NCBI GenBank assembly: GCA_964036275.1
Contig: OZ038433.1
Location: forward strand, 42,461,836 to 42,525,835
Source of the DNA: Litoditis marina
Taxonomy: Eukaryota; Nematoda; Chromadorea; Rhabditida; Rhabditidae
Reading direction: 5' to 3'
DNA length: 64,000 bases
Positions within the stretch are counted from its first letter, which is position 1, and each line of letters starts with the position of its first letter. Shown one piece after another: positions 11,946 through 24,716 of this stretch. The position numbers and the translations under genes are program-made. The notes below the pieces were generated by a model. That model saw only the letters and a list, made by a program, of their open reading frames with translations. It was not told the DNA's origin and did no database searches.

Positions 11946-12041
11946 GGTTTAATTACCCAAGTTTGAGGTACTTTCTCGTTCTGACCCAATGAAAGTTGTG
12001 GTTAAGACAAATTTTGGAACGCCCTCCAGTAGGAGGGCACT
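11946..12041 (+). ncRNA. SL1 RNA, copy 2
   Basis: Same leader, donor, Sm site and hairpin as copy 1. The base pattern GTGTAC just downstream replaces GTGAAC of copy 1. Confidence 0.97.
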
Positions 12042-12495
12042 AAGAATGTGTACAAAAGTAAAAACACGTGTGTCACGTGTCTCACGTGAGCAGAAAACAG
12101 GTGTTCTCTAAAAGAAACGTTGTAGTTTGCTCCACATCGGCAACAAAAGGGATGTTCATGCATGTTTAGTAGGTGTGGACCCGTGAAAATGCACGTTTTC
12201 CCACGTGAGTCACGTGAAACAAAAGTCGAACTTTTTCCCCCATACACCTCAATTTAAGTTACACATCATAGAAAATACTTTTACAAAAGCTATTCGTACA
12301 TTTTCCGATAGTTTTTCCAAATTCTCATCGAGTTTCGTGCCAGAGAACGAAATTGAAATTTGCTCCACATCTGAGGGCTACAATTGAGAATTGAGAGCTA
12401 AATCATTTATCTCATCTATGAAAAACCTAACATTTCCATATACAACAGTGAACCGCGCGCTCTTGCCCCCGAAACAAGCATTCCGGCTCGGAGGT

Positions 12496-12562
12496 GTCCG
12501 GTGGCCTAGTGGATAGTGCTGCCGCCTCCCGTGCCGGAGGGGGGAGGTTCAAGATTTTTGCC
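12496..12562 (+). pseudogene. tRNA-like sequence, copy 2
   Basis: Same A-box and degenerate B-box as copy 1. Confidence 0.45.
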
Positions 12563-13022
12563 ATTTGCAATCGGGAAATTTTCTCCGAATTAGCTTCTTT
12601 TCCTGCCGTGTGCATACAAAATGACGTGCCGATCGCGGAAATCTTGTCATTTTTGTGTTTCGACCCTCCAAAGCTGAGATATGAGCGAAAAACCGCGATT
12701 CTACAGGGCTATAGCTGGGGATGGGGAAAAGTTGGTGACTTGTACAGCGGTTGACTCACAGAAAACTGTATTCTCGACTGGTAGATCAAGAGATTGCGAG
12801 ATATAATTAACAATTGTTCGAATTATGGGCGAGGAAAGACCGTTAGAACTGCTATTTTCGCGCGTTTTGTCCGAATTCACGTGGAAACCACGTGACCTTG
12901 TGACTGAGAAATTTAGCAAATTAGTGGCTGGGAAAGTTATGAAATTGTTTATTTATGTTTTATGTGTCCTAGTTGCGTAAATCTGCCTCCAGCATGTCCC
13001 TAGTAGACCCCCCAATGCTTTC

Positions 13023-13141
13023 GCTTACGACCATACCACGTTGAAAATACGCCATCCCGTCCGATCTGGCAAGTCAAGCAACGTTGGGCCCGGTTAGTAC
13101 TTGGATCGGAGACGGCTTGGGAATCCCGGGTGCCGTAAGCT
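13023..13141 (+). rRNA. 5S rRNA, copy 3
   Basis: Same sequence as copy 1, with the same T-run behind it. Confidence 0.97.
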
Positions 13142-13302
13142 TTTTACATTTTTATTTAAAACTAGATCGAATTTCCTTAGTTTTAGCGCCCAAACAAACC
13201 AAATACTATCTGTTTTAGCGCTTAAAGGGGGCGTTTTGGCCAGCCGGCCAGACCAATATACGTACGTCTCATGAGCGTCCACCACTATCCTACCCTCTCG
13301 TT

Positions 13303-13398
13303 GGTTTAATTACCCAAGTTTGAGGTACTTTCTCGTTCTGACCCAATGAAAGTTGTGGTTAAGACAAATTTTGGAACGCCCTCCAGTAGGAGGGCACT
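13303..13398 (+). ncRNA. SL1 RNA, copy 3
   Basis: Same as copy 2 in all recognisable elements. Confidence 0.97.
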
Positions 13399-13852
13399 AA
13401 GAATGTGTACAAAAGTAAAAACACGTGTGTCACGTGTCTCACGTGAGCAGAAAACAGGTGTTCTCTAAAAGAAACGTTGTAGTTTGCTCCACATCGGCAA
13501 CAAAAGGGATGTTCATGCATGTTTAGTAGGTGTGGACCCGTGAAAATGCACGTTTTCCCACGTGAGTCACGTGAAACAAAAGTCGAACTTTTTCCCCCAT
13601 ACACCTCAATTTAAGTTACACATCATAGAAAATACTTTTAGAAAAGCTATTCGTACATTTTCCGATAGTTTTTCCAAATTCTTATCGAGTTTCGTGCCAG
13701 AGAACGAAATTGAAATTTGCTCCACATCTGAGGGCTACAATTGAGAATTGAGAGCTAAATCATTTATCTCATCTATGAAAAACCTAACATTTCCATATAC
13801 AACAGTGAACCGCGCGCTCTTGCCCCCGAAACAAGCATTCCGGCTCGGAGGT

Positions 13853-13919
13853 GTCCGGTGGCCTAGTGGATAGTGCTGCCGCCTCCCGTGCCGGAGGGGG
13901 GAGGTTCAAGATTTTTGCC
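13853..13919 (+). pseudogene. tRNA-like sequence, copy 3
   Basis: Same as copy 1. Confidence 0.45.
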
Positions 13920-14379
13920 ATTTGCAATCGGGAAATTTTCTCCGAATTAGCTTCTTTTCCTGCCGTGTGCATACAAAATGACGTGCCGATCGCGGAAATC
14001 TTGTCATTTTTGTGTTTCGACCCTCCAAAGCTGAGATATGAGCGAAAAACCGCGATTCTACAGGGCTATAGCTGGGGATGGGGAAAAGTTGGTGACTTGT
14101 ACAGCGGTTGACTCACAGAAAACTGTATTCTCGACTGGTAGATCAAGAGATTGCGAGATATAATTAACAATTGTTCGAATTATGGGCGAGGAAAGACCGT
14201 TAGAACTGCTATTTTCGCGCGTTTTGTCCGAATTCACGTGGAAACCACGTGACCTTGTGACTGAGAAATTTGGCAACTTAGTGGCTGGGAAAGTTATGAA
14301 ATTGTTTATTTATGTTTTATGTGTCCTAGTTGCGTAAATCTGCCTCCAGCATGTCCCTAGTAGACCCCCCAATGCTTTC

Positions 14380-14498
14380 GCTTACGACCATACCACGTTG
14401 AAAATACGCCATCCCGTCCGATCTGGCAAGTCAAGCAACGTTGGGCCCGGTTAGTACTTGGATCGGAGACGGCTTGGGAATCCCGGGTGCCGTAAGCT
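14380..14498 (+). rRNA. 5S rRNA, copy 4
   Basis: Same sequence as copy 1. Upstream spacer has TTTGGCAACTTAG in place of TTTAGCAAATTAG. Confidence 0.97.
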
Positions 14499-14659
14499 TT
14501 TTACATTTTTATTTAAAACTAGATCGAATTTCCTTAGTTTTAGCGCCCAAACAAACCAAATACTATCTGTTTTAGCGCTTAAAGGGGGCGTTTTGGCCAG
14601 CCGGCCAGACCAATATACGTACGTCTCATGAGCGTCCACCACTATCCTACCCTCTCGTT

Positions 14660-14755
14660 GGTTTAATTACCCAAGTTTGAGGTACTTTCTCGTTCTGACC
14701 CAATGAAAGTTGTGGTTAAGACAAATTTTGGAACGCCCTCCAGTAGGAGGGCACT
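14660..14755 (+). ncRNA. SL1 RNA, copy 4
   Basis: Same RNA. The downstream flank reads GTACTAAAG instead of GTACAAAAG. Confidence 0.97.
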
Positions 14756-15209
14756 AAGAATGTGTACTAAAGTAAAAACACGTGTGTCACGTGTCTCACG
14801 TGAGCAGAAAACAGGTGTTCTCTAAAAGAAACGTTGTAGTTTGCTCCACATCGGCAACAAAAGGGATGTTCATGCATGTTTAGTAGGTGTGGACCCGTGA
14901 AAATGCACGTTTTCCCACGTGAGTCACGTGAAACAAAAGTCGAACTTTTTCCCCCATACACCTCAATTTAAGTTACACATCATAGAAAATACTTTTAGAA
15001 AAGCTATTCGTACATTTTCCGATAGTTTTTCCAAATTCTTATCGAGTTTCGTGCCAGAGAACGAAATTGAAATTTGCTCCACATCTGAGGGCTACAATTG
15101 AGAATTGAGAGCTAAATCATTTATCTCATCTATGAAAAACCTAACATTTCCATATACAACAGTGAACCGCGCGCTCTTGCCCCCGAAACAAGCATTCCGG
15201 CTCGGAGGT

Positions 15210-15276
15210 GTCCGGTGGCCTAGTGGATAGTGCTGCCGCCTCCCGTGCCGGAGGGGGGAGGTTCAAGATTTTTGCC
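15210..15276 (+). pseudogene. tRNA-like sequence, copy 4
   Basis: Same as copy 1. Confidence 0.45.
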
Positions 15277-15736
15277 ATTTGCAATCGGGAAATTTTCTCC
15301 GAATTAGCTTCTTTTCCTGCCGTGTGCATACAAAATGACGTGCCGATCGCGGAAATCTTGTCATTTTTGTGTTTCGACCCTCCAAAGCTGAGATATGAGC
15401 GAAAAACCGCGATTCTACAGGGCTATAGCTGGGGATGGGGAAAAGTTGGTGACTTGTACAGCGGTTGACTCACAGAAAACTGTATTCTCGACTGGTAGAT
15501 CAAGAGATTGCGAGATATAATTAACAATTGTTCGAATTATGGGCGAGGAAAGACCGTTAGAACTGCTATTTTCGCGCGTTTTGTCCGAATTCACGTGGAA
15601 ACCACGTGACCTTGTGACTGAGAAATTTAGCAACTTAGTGGCTGGGAAAGTTATGAAATTGTTTATTTATGTTTTATGTGTCCTAGTTGCGTAAATCTGC
15701 CTCCAGCATGTCCCTAGTAGACCCCCCAATGCTTTC

Positions 15737-15855
15737 GCTTACGACCATACCACGTTGAAAATACGCCATCCCGTCCGATCTGGCAAGTCAAGCAACGTTG
15801 GGCCCGGTTAGTACTTGGATCGGAGACGGCTTGGGAATCCCGGGTGCCGTAAGCT
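15737..15855 (+). rRNA. 5S rRNA, copy 5
   Basis: Same sequence as copy 1. Confidence 0.97.
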
Positions 15856-16016
15856 TTTTACATTTTTATTTAAAACTAGATCGAATTTCCTTAGTTTTAG
15901 CGCCCAAACAAACCAAATACTATCTGTTTTAGCGCTTAAAGGGGGCGTTTTGGCCAGCCGGCCAGACCAATATACGTACGTCTCATGAGCGTCCACCACT
16001 ATCCTACCCTCTCGTT

Positions 16017-16112
16017 GGTTTAATTACCCAAGTTTGAGGTACTTTCTCGTTCTGACCCAATGAAAGTTGTGGTTAAGACAAATTTTGGAACGCCCTCCAG
16101 TAGGAGGGCACT
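16017..16112 (+). ncRNA. SL1 RNA, copy 5
   Basis: Same as copy 2. Confidence 0.97.
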
Positions 16113-16566
16113 AAGAATGTGTACAAAAGTAAAAACACGTGTGTCACGTGTCTCACGTGAGCAGAAAACAGGTGTTCTCTAAAAGAAACGTTGTAGTTTG
16201 CTCCACATCGGCAACAAAAGGGATGTTCATGCATGTTTAGTAGGTGTGGACCCGTGAAAATGCACGTTTTCCCACGTGAGTCACGTGAAACAAAAGTCGA
16301 ACTTTTTCCCCCATACACCTCAATTTAAGTTACACATCATAGAAAATACTTTTACAAAAGCTATTCGTACATTTTCCGATAGTTTTTCCAAATTCTCATC
16401 GAGTTTCGTGCCAGAGAACGAAATTGAAATTTGCTCCACATCTGAGGGCTACAATTGAGAATTGAGAGCTAAATCATTTATCTCATCTATGAAAAACCTA
16501 ACATTTCCATATACAACAGTGAACCGCGCGCTCTTGCCCCCGAAACAAGCATTCCGGCTCGGAGGT

Positions 16567-16633
16567 GTCCGGTGGCCTAGTGGATAGTGCTGCCGCCTCC
16601 CGTGCCGGAGGGGGGAGGTTCAAGATTTTTGCC
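16567..16633 (+). pseudogene. tRNA-like sequence, copy 5
   Basis: Same as copy 1. Confidence 0.45.
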
Positions 16634-17093
16634 ATTTGCAATCGGGAAATTTTCTCCGAATTAGCTTCTTTTCCTGCCGTGTGCATACAAAATGACGTGC
16701 CGATCGCGGAAATCTTGTCATTTTTGTGTTTCGACCCTCCAAAGCTGAGATATGAGCGAAAAACCGCGATTCTACAGGGCTATAGCTGGGGATGGGGAAA
16801 AGTTGGTGACTTGTACAGCGGTTGACTCACAGAAAACTGTATTCTCGACTGGTAGATCAAGAGATTGCGAGATATAATTAACAATTGTTCGAATTATGGG
16901 CGAGGAAAGACCGTTAGAACTGCTATTTTCGCGCGTTTTGTCCGAATTCACGTGGAAACCACGTGACCTTGTGACTGAGAAATTTAGCAAATTAGTGGCT
17001 GGGAAAGTTATGAAATTGTTTATTTATGTTTTATGTGTCCTAGTTGCGTAAATCTGCCTCCAGCATGTCCCTAGTAGACCCCCCAATGCTTTC

Positions 17094-17212
17094 GCTTACG
17101 ACCATACCACGTTGAAAATACGCCATCCCGTCCGATCTGGCAAGTCAAGCAACGTTGGGCCCGGTTAGTACTTGGATCGGAGACGGCTTGGGAATCCCGG
17201 GTGCCGTAAGCT
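17094..17212 (+). rRNA. 5S rRNA, copy 6
   Basis: Same sequence as copy 1. Confidence 0.97.
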
Positions 17213-17373
17213 TTTTACATTTTTATTTAAAACTAGATCGAATTTCCTTAGTTTTAGCGCCCAAACAAACCAAATACTATCTGTTTTAGCGCTTAAAGGG
17301 GGCGTTTTGGCCAGCCGGCCAGACCAATATACGTACGTCTCATGAGCGTCCACCACTATCCTACCCTCTCGTT

Positions 17374-17469
17374 GGTTTAATTACCCAAGTTTGAGGTACT
17401 TTCTCGTTCTGACCCAATGAAAGTTGTGGTTAAGACAAATTTTGGAACGCCCTCCAGTAGGAGGGCACT
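17374..17469 (+). ncRNA. SL1 RNA, copy 6
   Basis: Same as copy 2. Confidence 0.97.
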
Positions 17470-17923
17470 AAGAATGTGTACAAAAGTAAAAACACGTGTG
17501 TCACGTGTCTCACGTGAGCAGAAAACAGGTGTTCTCTAAAAGAAACGTTGTAGTTTGCTCCACATCGGCAACAAAAGGGATGTTCATGCATGTTTAGTAG
17601 GTGTGGACCCGTGAAAATGCACGTTTTCCCACGTGAGTCACGTGAAACAAAAGTCGAACTTTTTCCCCCATACACCTCAATTTAAGTTACACATCATAGA
17701 AAATACTTTTACAAAAGCTATTCGTACATTTTCCGATAGTTTTTCCAAATTCTCATCGAGTTTCGTGCCAGAGAACGAAATTGAAATTTGCTCCACATCT
17801 GAGGGCTACAATTGAGAATTGAGAGCTAAATCATTTATCTCATCTATGAAAAACCTAACATTTCCATATACAACAGTGAACCGCGCGCTCTTGCCCCCGA
17901 AACAAGCATTCCGGCTCGGAGGT

Positions 17924-17990
17924 GTCCGGTGGCCTAGTGGATAGTGCTGCCGCCTCCCGTGCCGGAGGGGGGAGGTTCAAGATTTTTGCC
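17924..17990 (+). pseudogene. tRNA-like sequence, copy 6
   Basis: Same as copy 1. Confidence 0.45.
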
Positions 17991-18450
17991 ATTTGCAATC
18001 GGGAAATTTTCTCCGAATTAGCTTCTTTTCCTGCCGTGTGCATACAAAATGACGTGCCGATCGCGGAAATCTTGTCATTTTTGTGTTTCGACCCTCCAAA
18101 GCTGAGATATGAGCGAAAAACCGCGATTCTACAGGGCTATAGCTGGGGATGGGGAAAAGTTGGTGACTTGTACAGCGGTTGACTCACAGAAAACTGTATT
18201 CTCGACTGATAGATCAAGAGATTGCGAGATATAATTAACAATTGTTCGAATTATGGGCGAGGAAAGACCGTTAGAACTGCTATTTTCGCGCGTTTTGTCC
18301 GAATTCACGTGGAAACCACGTGACCTTGTGACTGAGAAATTTAGCAAATTAGTGGCTGGGAAAGTTATGAAATTGTTTATTTATGTTTTATGTGTCCTAG
18401 TTGCGTAAATCTGCCTCCAGCATGTCCCTAGTAGACCCCCCAATGCTTTC

Positions 18451-18569
18451 GCTTACGACCATACCACGTTGAAAATACGCCATCCCGTCCGATCTGGCAA
18501 GTCAAGCAACGTTGGGCCCGGTTAGTACTTGGATCGGAGACGGCTTGGGAATCCCGGGTGCCGTAAGCT
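18451..18569 (+). rRNA. 5S rRNA, copy 7
   Basis: Same sequence as copy 1. A private spacer variant (CGACTGATAG for CGACTGGTAG) lies upstream near 18209. Confidence 0.97.
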
Positions 18570-18730
18570 TTTTACATTTTTATTTAAAACTAGATCGAAT
18601 TTCCTTAGTTTTAGCGCCCAAACAAACCAAATACTATCTGTTTTAGCGCTTAAAGGGGGCGTTTTGGCCAGCCGGCCAGACCAATATACGTACGTCTCAT
18701 GAGCGTCCACCACTATCCTACCCTCTCGTT

Positions 18731-18826
18731 GGTTTAATTACCCAAGTTTGAGGTACTTTCTCGTTCTGACCCAATGAAAGTTGTGGTTAAGACAAATTTT
18801 GGAACGCCCTCCAGTAGGAGGGCACT
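18731..18826 (+). ncRNA. SL1 RNA, copy 7
   Basis: Same as copy 2. Confidence 0.97.
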
Positions 18827-19283
18827 AAGAATGTGTACAAAAGTAAAAACACGTGTGTCACGTGTCTCACGTGAGCAGAAAACAGGTGTTCTCTAAAAGA
18901 AACGTTGTAGTTTGCTCCACATCGGCAACAAAAGGGATGTTCATGCATGTTTAGTAGGTGTGGACCCGTGAAAATGCACGTTTTCCCACGTGAGTCACGT
19001 GAAACAAAAGTCGAACTTTTTCCCCCATACACCTCAATTTAAGTTACACATCATAGAAAATACTTTTACAAAAGCTATTCGTACATTTTCCGATAGTTTT
19101 TCCAAATTCTCATCATCGAGTTTCGTGCCAGAGAACGAAATTGAAATTTGCTCCACATCTGAGGGCTACAATTGAGAATTGAGAGCTAAATCATTTATCT
19201 CATCTATGAAAAACCTAACATTTCCATATACAACAGTGAACCGCGCGCTCTTGCCCCCGAAACAAGCATTCCGGCTCGGAGGT

Positions 19284-19350
19284 GTCCGGTGGCCTAGTGG
19301 ATAGTGCTGCCGCCTCCCGTGCCGGAGGGGGGAGGTTCAAGATTTTTGCC
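19284..19350 (+). pseudogene. tRNA-like sequence, copy 7
   Basis: Same as copy 1. Confidence 0.45.
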
Positions 19351-19810
19351 ATTTGCAATCGGGAAATTTTCTCCGAATTAGCTTCTTTTCCTGCCGTGTG
19401 CATACAAAATGACGTGCCGATCGCGGAAATCTTGTCATTTTTGTGTTTCGACCCTCCAAAGCTGAGATATGAGCGAAAAACCGCGATTCTACAGGGCTAT
19501 AGCTGGGGATGGGGAAAAGTTGGTGACTTGTACAGCGGTTGACTCACAGAAAACTGTATTCTCGACTGGTAGATCAAGAGATTGCGAGATATAATTAACA
19601 ATTGTTCGAATTATGGGCGAGGAAAGACCGTTAGAACTGCTATTTTCGCGCGTTTTGTCCGAATTCACGTGGAAACCACGTGACCTTGTGACTGAGAAAT
19701 TTAGCAACTTAGTGGCTGGGAAAGTTATGAAATTGTTTATTTATGTTTTATGTGTCCTAGTTGCGTAAATCTGCCTCCAGCATGTTCCTAGTAGACCCCC
19801 CAATGCTTTC

Positions 19811-19929
19811 GCTTACGACCATACCACGTTGAAAATACGCCATCCCGTCCGATCTGGCAAGTCAAGCAACGTTGGGCCCGGTTAGTACTTGGATCGGAGA
19901 CGGCTTGGGAATCCCGGGTGCCGTAAGCT
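19811..19929 (+). rRNA. 5S rRNA, copy 8
   Basis: Same sequence as copy 1. Upstream spacer shares the rare T (19786) with copy 2. Confidence 0.97.
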
Positions 19930-20090
19930 TTTTACATTTTTATTTAAAACTAGATCGAATTTCCTTAGTTTTAGCGCCCAAACAAACCAAATACTATCTG
20001 TTTTAGCGCTTAAAGGGGGCGTTTTGGCCAGCCGGCCAGACCAATATACGTACGTCTCATGAGCGTCCACCACTATCCTACCCTCTCGTT

Positions 20091-20186
20091 GGTTTAATTA
20101 CCCAAGTTTGAGGTACTTTCTCGTTCTGACCCAATGAAAGTTGTGGTTAAGACAAATTTTGGAACGCCCTCCAGTAGGAGGGCACT
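20091..20186 (+). ncRNA. SL1 RNA, copy 8
   Basis: Same as copy 2. Confidence 0.97.
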
Positions 20187-20640
20187 AAGAATGTGTACAA
20201 AAGTAAAAACACGTGTGTCACGTGTCTCACGTGAGCAGAAAACAGGTGTTCTCTAAAAGAAACGTTGTAGTTTGCTCCACATCGGCAACAAAAGGGATGT
20301 TCATGCATGTTTAGTAGGTGTGGACCCGTGAAAATGCACGTTTTCCCACGTGAGTCACGTGAAACAAAAGTCGAACTTTTTCCCCCATACACCTCAATTT
20401 AAGTTACACATCATAGAAAATACTTTTACAAAAGCTATTCGTACATTTTCCGATAGTTTTTCCAAATTCTCATCGAGTTTCGTGCCAGAGAACGAAATTG
20501 AAATTTGCTCCACATCTGAGGGCTACAATTGAGAATTGAGAGCTAAATCATTTATCTCATCTATGAAAAACCTAACATTTCCATATACAACAGTGAACCG
20601 CGCGCTCTTGCCCCCGAAACAAGCATTCCGGCTCGGAGGT

Positions 20641-20707
20641 GTCCGGTGGCCTAGTGGATAGTGCTGCCGCCTCCCGTGCCGGAGGGGGGAGGTTCAAGAT
20701 TTTTGCC
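20641..20707 (+). pseudogene. tRNA-like sequence, copy 8
   Basis: Same as copy 1. Confidence 0.45.
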
Positions 20708-21167
20708 ATTTGCAATCGGGAAATTTTCTCCGAATTAGCTTCTTTTCCTGCCGTGTGCATACAAAATGACGTGCCGATCGCGGAAATCTTGTCATTTTTG
20801 TGTTTCGACCCTCCAAAGCTGAGATATGAGCGAAAAACCGCGATTCTACAGGGCTATAGCTGGGGATGGGGAAAAGTTGGTGACTTGTACAGCGGTTGAC
20901 TCACAGAAAACTGTATTCTCGACTGGTAGATCAAGAGATTGCGAGATATAATTAACAATTGTTCGAATTATGGGCGAGGAAAGACCGTTAGAACTGCTAT
21001 TTTCGCGCGTTTTGTCCGAATTCACGTGGAAACCACGTGACCTTGTGACTGAGAAATTTAGCAAATTAGTGGCTGGGAAAGTTATGAAATTGTTTATTTA
21101 TGTTTTATGTGTCCTAGTTGCGTAAATCTGCCTCCAGCATGTCCCTAGTAGACCCCCCAATGCTTTC

Positions 21168-21286
21168 GCTTACGACCATACCACGTTGAAAATACGCCAT
21201 CCCGTCCGATCTGGCAAGTCAAGCAACGTTGGGCCCGGTTAGTACTTGGATCGGAGACGGCTTGGGAATCCCGGGTGCCGTAAGCT
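21168..21286 (+). rRNA. 5S rRNA, copy 9
   Basis: Same sequence as copy 1. Confidence 0.97.
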
Positions 21287-21447
21287 TTTTACATTTTTAT
21301 TTAAAACTAGATCGAATTTCCTTAGTTTTAGCGCCCAAACAAACCAAATACTATCTGTTTTAGCGCTTAAAGGGGGCGTTTTGGCCAGCCGGCCAGACCA
21401 ATATACGTACGTCTCATGAGCGTCCACCACTATCCTACCCTCTCGTT

Positions 21448-21543
21448 GGTTTAATTACCCAAGTTTGAGGTACTTTCTCGTTCTGACCCAATGAAAGTTG
21501 TGGTTAAGACAAATTTTGGAACGCCCTCCAGTAGGAGGGCACT
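21448..21543 (+). ncRNA. SL1 RNA, copy 9
   Basis: Same as copy 2. Confidence 0.97.
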
Positions 21544-21997
21544 AAGAATGTGTACAAAAGTAAAAACACGTGTGTCACGTGTCTCACGTGAGCAGAAAAC
21601 AGGTGTTCTCTAAAAGAAACGTTGTAGTTTGCTCCACATCGGCAACAAAAGGGATGTTCATGCATGTTTAGTAGGTGTGGACCCGTGAAAATGCACGTTT
21701 TCCCACGTGAGTCACGTGAAACAAAAGTCGAACTTTTTCCCCCATACACCTCAATTTAAGTTACACATCATAGAAAATACTTTTACAAAAGCTATTCGTA
21801 CATTTTCCGATAGTTTTTCCAAATTCTCATCGAGTTTCGTGCCAGAGAACGAAATTGAAATTTGCTCCACATCTGAGGGCTACAATTGAGAATTGAGAGC
21901 TAAATCATTTATCTCATCTATGAAAAACCTAACATTTCCATATACAACAGTGAACCGCGCGCTCTTGCCCCCGAAACAAGCATTCCGGCTCGGAGGT

Positions 21998-22064
21998 GTC
22001 CGGTGGCCTAGTGGATAGTGCTGCCGCCTCCCGTGCTGGAGGGGGGAGGTTCAAGATTTTTGCC
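21998..22064 (+). pseudogene. tRNA-like sequence, copy 9
   Basis: Carries one private change, T at 22037 (GTGCTGGAGG for GTGCCGGAGG). Confidence 0.45.
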
Positions 22065-22524
22065 ATTTGCAATCGGGAAATTTTCTCCGAATTAGCTTCT
22101 TTTCCTGCCGTGTGCATACAAAATGACGTGCCGATCGCGGAAATCTTGTCATTTTTGTGTTTCGACCCTCCAAAGCTGAGATATGAGCGAAAAACCGCGA
22201 TTCTACAGGGCTATAGCTGGGGATGGGGAAAAGTTGGTGACTTGTACAGCGGTTGACTCACAGAAAACTGTATTCTCGACTGGTAGATCAAGAGATTGCG
22301 AGATATAATTAACAATTGTTCGAATTATGGGCGAGGAAAGACCGTTAGAACTGCTATTTTCGCGCGTTTTGTCCGAATTCACGTGGAAACCACGTGACCT
22401 TGTGACTGAGAAATTTAGCAAATTAGTGGCTGGGAAAGTTATGAAATTGTTTATTTATGTTTTATGTGTCCTAGTTGCGTAAATCTGCCTCCAGCATGTC
22501 CCTAGTAGACCCCCCAATGCTTTC

Positions 22525-22643
22525 GCTTACGACCATACCACGTTGAAAATACGCCATCCCGTCCGATCTGGCAAGTCAAGCAACGTTGGGCCCGGTTAGT
22601 ACTTGGATCGGAGACGGCTTGGGAATCCCGGGTGCCGTAAGCT
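22525..22643 (+). rRNA. 5S rRNA, copy 10
   Basis: Same sequence as copy 1. Confidence 0.97.
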
Positions 22644-22804
22644 TTTTACATTTTTATTTAAAACTAGATCGAATTTCCTTAGTTTTAGCGCCCAAACAAA
22701 CCAAATACTATCTGTTTTAGCGCTTAAAGGGGGCGTTTTGGCCAGCCGGCCAGACCAATATACGTACGTCTCATGAGCGTCCACCACTATCCTACCCTCT
22801 CGTT

Positions 22805-22900
22805 GGTTTAATTACCCAAGTTTGAGGTACTTTCTCGTTCTGACCCAATGAAAGTTGTGGTTAAGACAAATTTTGGAACGCCCTCCAGTAGGAGGGCACT
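22805..22900 (+). ncRNA. SL1 RNA, copy 10
   Basis: Same as copy 2. Confidence 0.97.
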
Positions 22901-23354
22901 AAGAATGTGTACAAAAGTAAAAACACGTGTGTCACGTGTCTCACGTGAGCAGAAAACAGGTGTTCTCTAAAAGAAACGTTGTAGTTTGCTCCACATCGGC
23001 AACAAAAGGGATGTTCATGCATGTTTAGTAGGTGTGGACCCGTGAAAATGCACGTTTTCCCACGTGAGTCACGTGAAACAAAAGTCGAACTTTTTCCCCC
23101 ATACACCTCAATTTAAGTTACACATCATAGAAAATACTTTTACAAAAGCTATTCGTACATTTTCCGATAGTTTTTCCAAATTCTCATCGAGTTTCGTGCC
23201 AGAGAACGAAATTGAAATTTGCTCCACATCTGAGGGCTACAATTGAGAATTGAGAGCTAAATCATTTATCTCATCTATGAAAAACCTAACATTTCCATAT
23301 ACAACAGTGAACCGCGCGCTCTTGCCCCCGAAACAAGCATTCCGGCTCGGAGGT

Positions 23355-23421
23355 GTCCGGTGGCCTAGTGGATAGTGCTGCCGCCTCCCGTGCCGGAGGG
23401 GGGAGGTTCAAGATTTTTGCC
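23355..23421 (+). pseudogene. tRNA-like sequence, copy 10
   Basis: Same as copy 1. The next expected copy, at 24712, is cut after its first few bases by the palindrome linker. Confidence 0.45.
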
Positions 23422-23881
23422 ATTTGCAATCGGGAAATTTTCTCCGAATTAGCTTCTTTTCCTGCCGTGTGCATACAAAATGACGTGCCGATCGCGGAAA
23501 TCTTGTCATTTTTGTGTTTCGACCCTCCAAAGCTGAGATATGAGCGAAAAACCGCGATTCTACAGGGCTATAGCTGGGGATGGGGAAAAGTTGGTGACTT
23601 GTACAGCGGTTGACTCACAGAAAACTGTATTCTCGACTGGTAGATCAAGAGATTGCGAGATATAATTAACAATTGTTCGAATTATGGGCGAGGAAAGACC
23701 GTTAGAACTGCTATTTTCGCGCGTTTTGTCCGAATTCACGTGGAAACCACGTGACCTTGTGACTGAGAAATTTAGCAAATTAGTGGCTGGGAAAGTTATG
23801 AAATTGTTTATTTATGTTTTATGTGTCCTAGTTGCGTAAATCTGCCTCCAGCATGTCCCTAGTAGACCCCCCAATGCTTTC

Positions 23882-24000
23882 GCTTACGACCATACCACGT
23901 TGAAAATACGCCATCCCGTCCGATCTGGCAAGTCAAGCAACGTTGGGCCCGGTTAGTACTTGGATCGGAGACGGCTTGGGAATCCCGGGTGCCGTAAGCT
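23882..24000 (+). rRNA. 5S rRNA, copy 11 (last of forward array)
   Basis: Same sequence as copy 1. Confidence 0.97.
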
Positions 24001-24161
24001 TTTTACATTTTTATTTAAAACTAGATCGAATTTCCTTAGTTTTAGCGCCCAAACAAACCAAATACTATCTGTTTTAGCGCTTAAAGGGGGCGTTTTGGCC
24101 AGCCGGCCAGACCAATATACGTACGTCTCATGAGCGTCCACCACTATCCTACCCTCTCGTT

Positions 24162-24257
24162 GGTTTAATTACCCAAGTTTGAGGTATTTTCTCGTTCTGA
24201 CCCAATGAAAGTTGTGGTTAAGACAAATTTTGGAACGCCCTCCAGTAGGAGGGCACT
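24162..24257 (+). ncRNA. SL1 RNA, copy 11
   Basis: Leader exon intact at 24162-24183. One private change, T at 24187 (GTATTTTC for GTACTTTC), lies four bases after the exon. Its mirror copy 12 has the usual C, so the palindrome arms are not perfectly identical. Confidence 0.96.
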
Positions 24258-24716
24258 AAGAATGTGTACAAAAGTAAAAACACGTGTGTCACGTGTCTCA
24301 CGTGAGCAGAAAACAGGTGTTCTCTAAAAGAAACGTTGTAGTTTGCTCCACATCGGCAACAAAAGGGATGTTCATGCATGTTTAGTAGGTGTGGACCCGT
24401 GAAAATGCACGTTTTCCCACGTGAGTCACGTGAAACAAAAGTCGAACTTTTTCCCCCATACACCTCAATTTAAGTTACACATCATAGAAAATACTTTTAC
24501 AAAAGCTATTCGTACATTTTCCGATAGTTTTTCCAAATTCTCATCGAGTTTCGTGCCAGAGAACGAAATTGAAATTTGCTCCACATCTGAGGGCTACAAT
24601 TGAGAATTGAGAGCTAAATCATTTATCTCATCTATGAAAAACCTAACATTTCCATATACAACAGTGAACCGCGCGCTCTTGCCCCCGAAACAAGCATTCC
24701 GGCTCGGAGGTGTCCG

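Larger units (their letters stand above)
9971..24716 (+). repeat. 5S rRNA / SL1 RNA tandem array, 11 units of 1357-1360 bp
   Basis: Each unit carries, on the same strand, a 5S rRNA gene, about 160 bp of spacer, an SL1 RNA gene, about 455 bp of spacer with five CACGTG sites, a tRNA-like sequence, and about 460 bp of spacer with two more CACGTG sites before the next 5S. Units are nearly identical. Lengths are 1357 bp, except two of 1360 bp caused by an extra TCA near 10966 and 19111. C. elegans also pairs 5S and SL1 in one roughly 1-kb tandem repeat, but there the two genes face opposite ways. The array starts right after the G-rich end of the AT-rich repeats and stops a few bases into a tRNA-like sequence. 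Confidence 0.95.
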
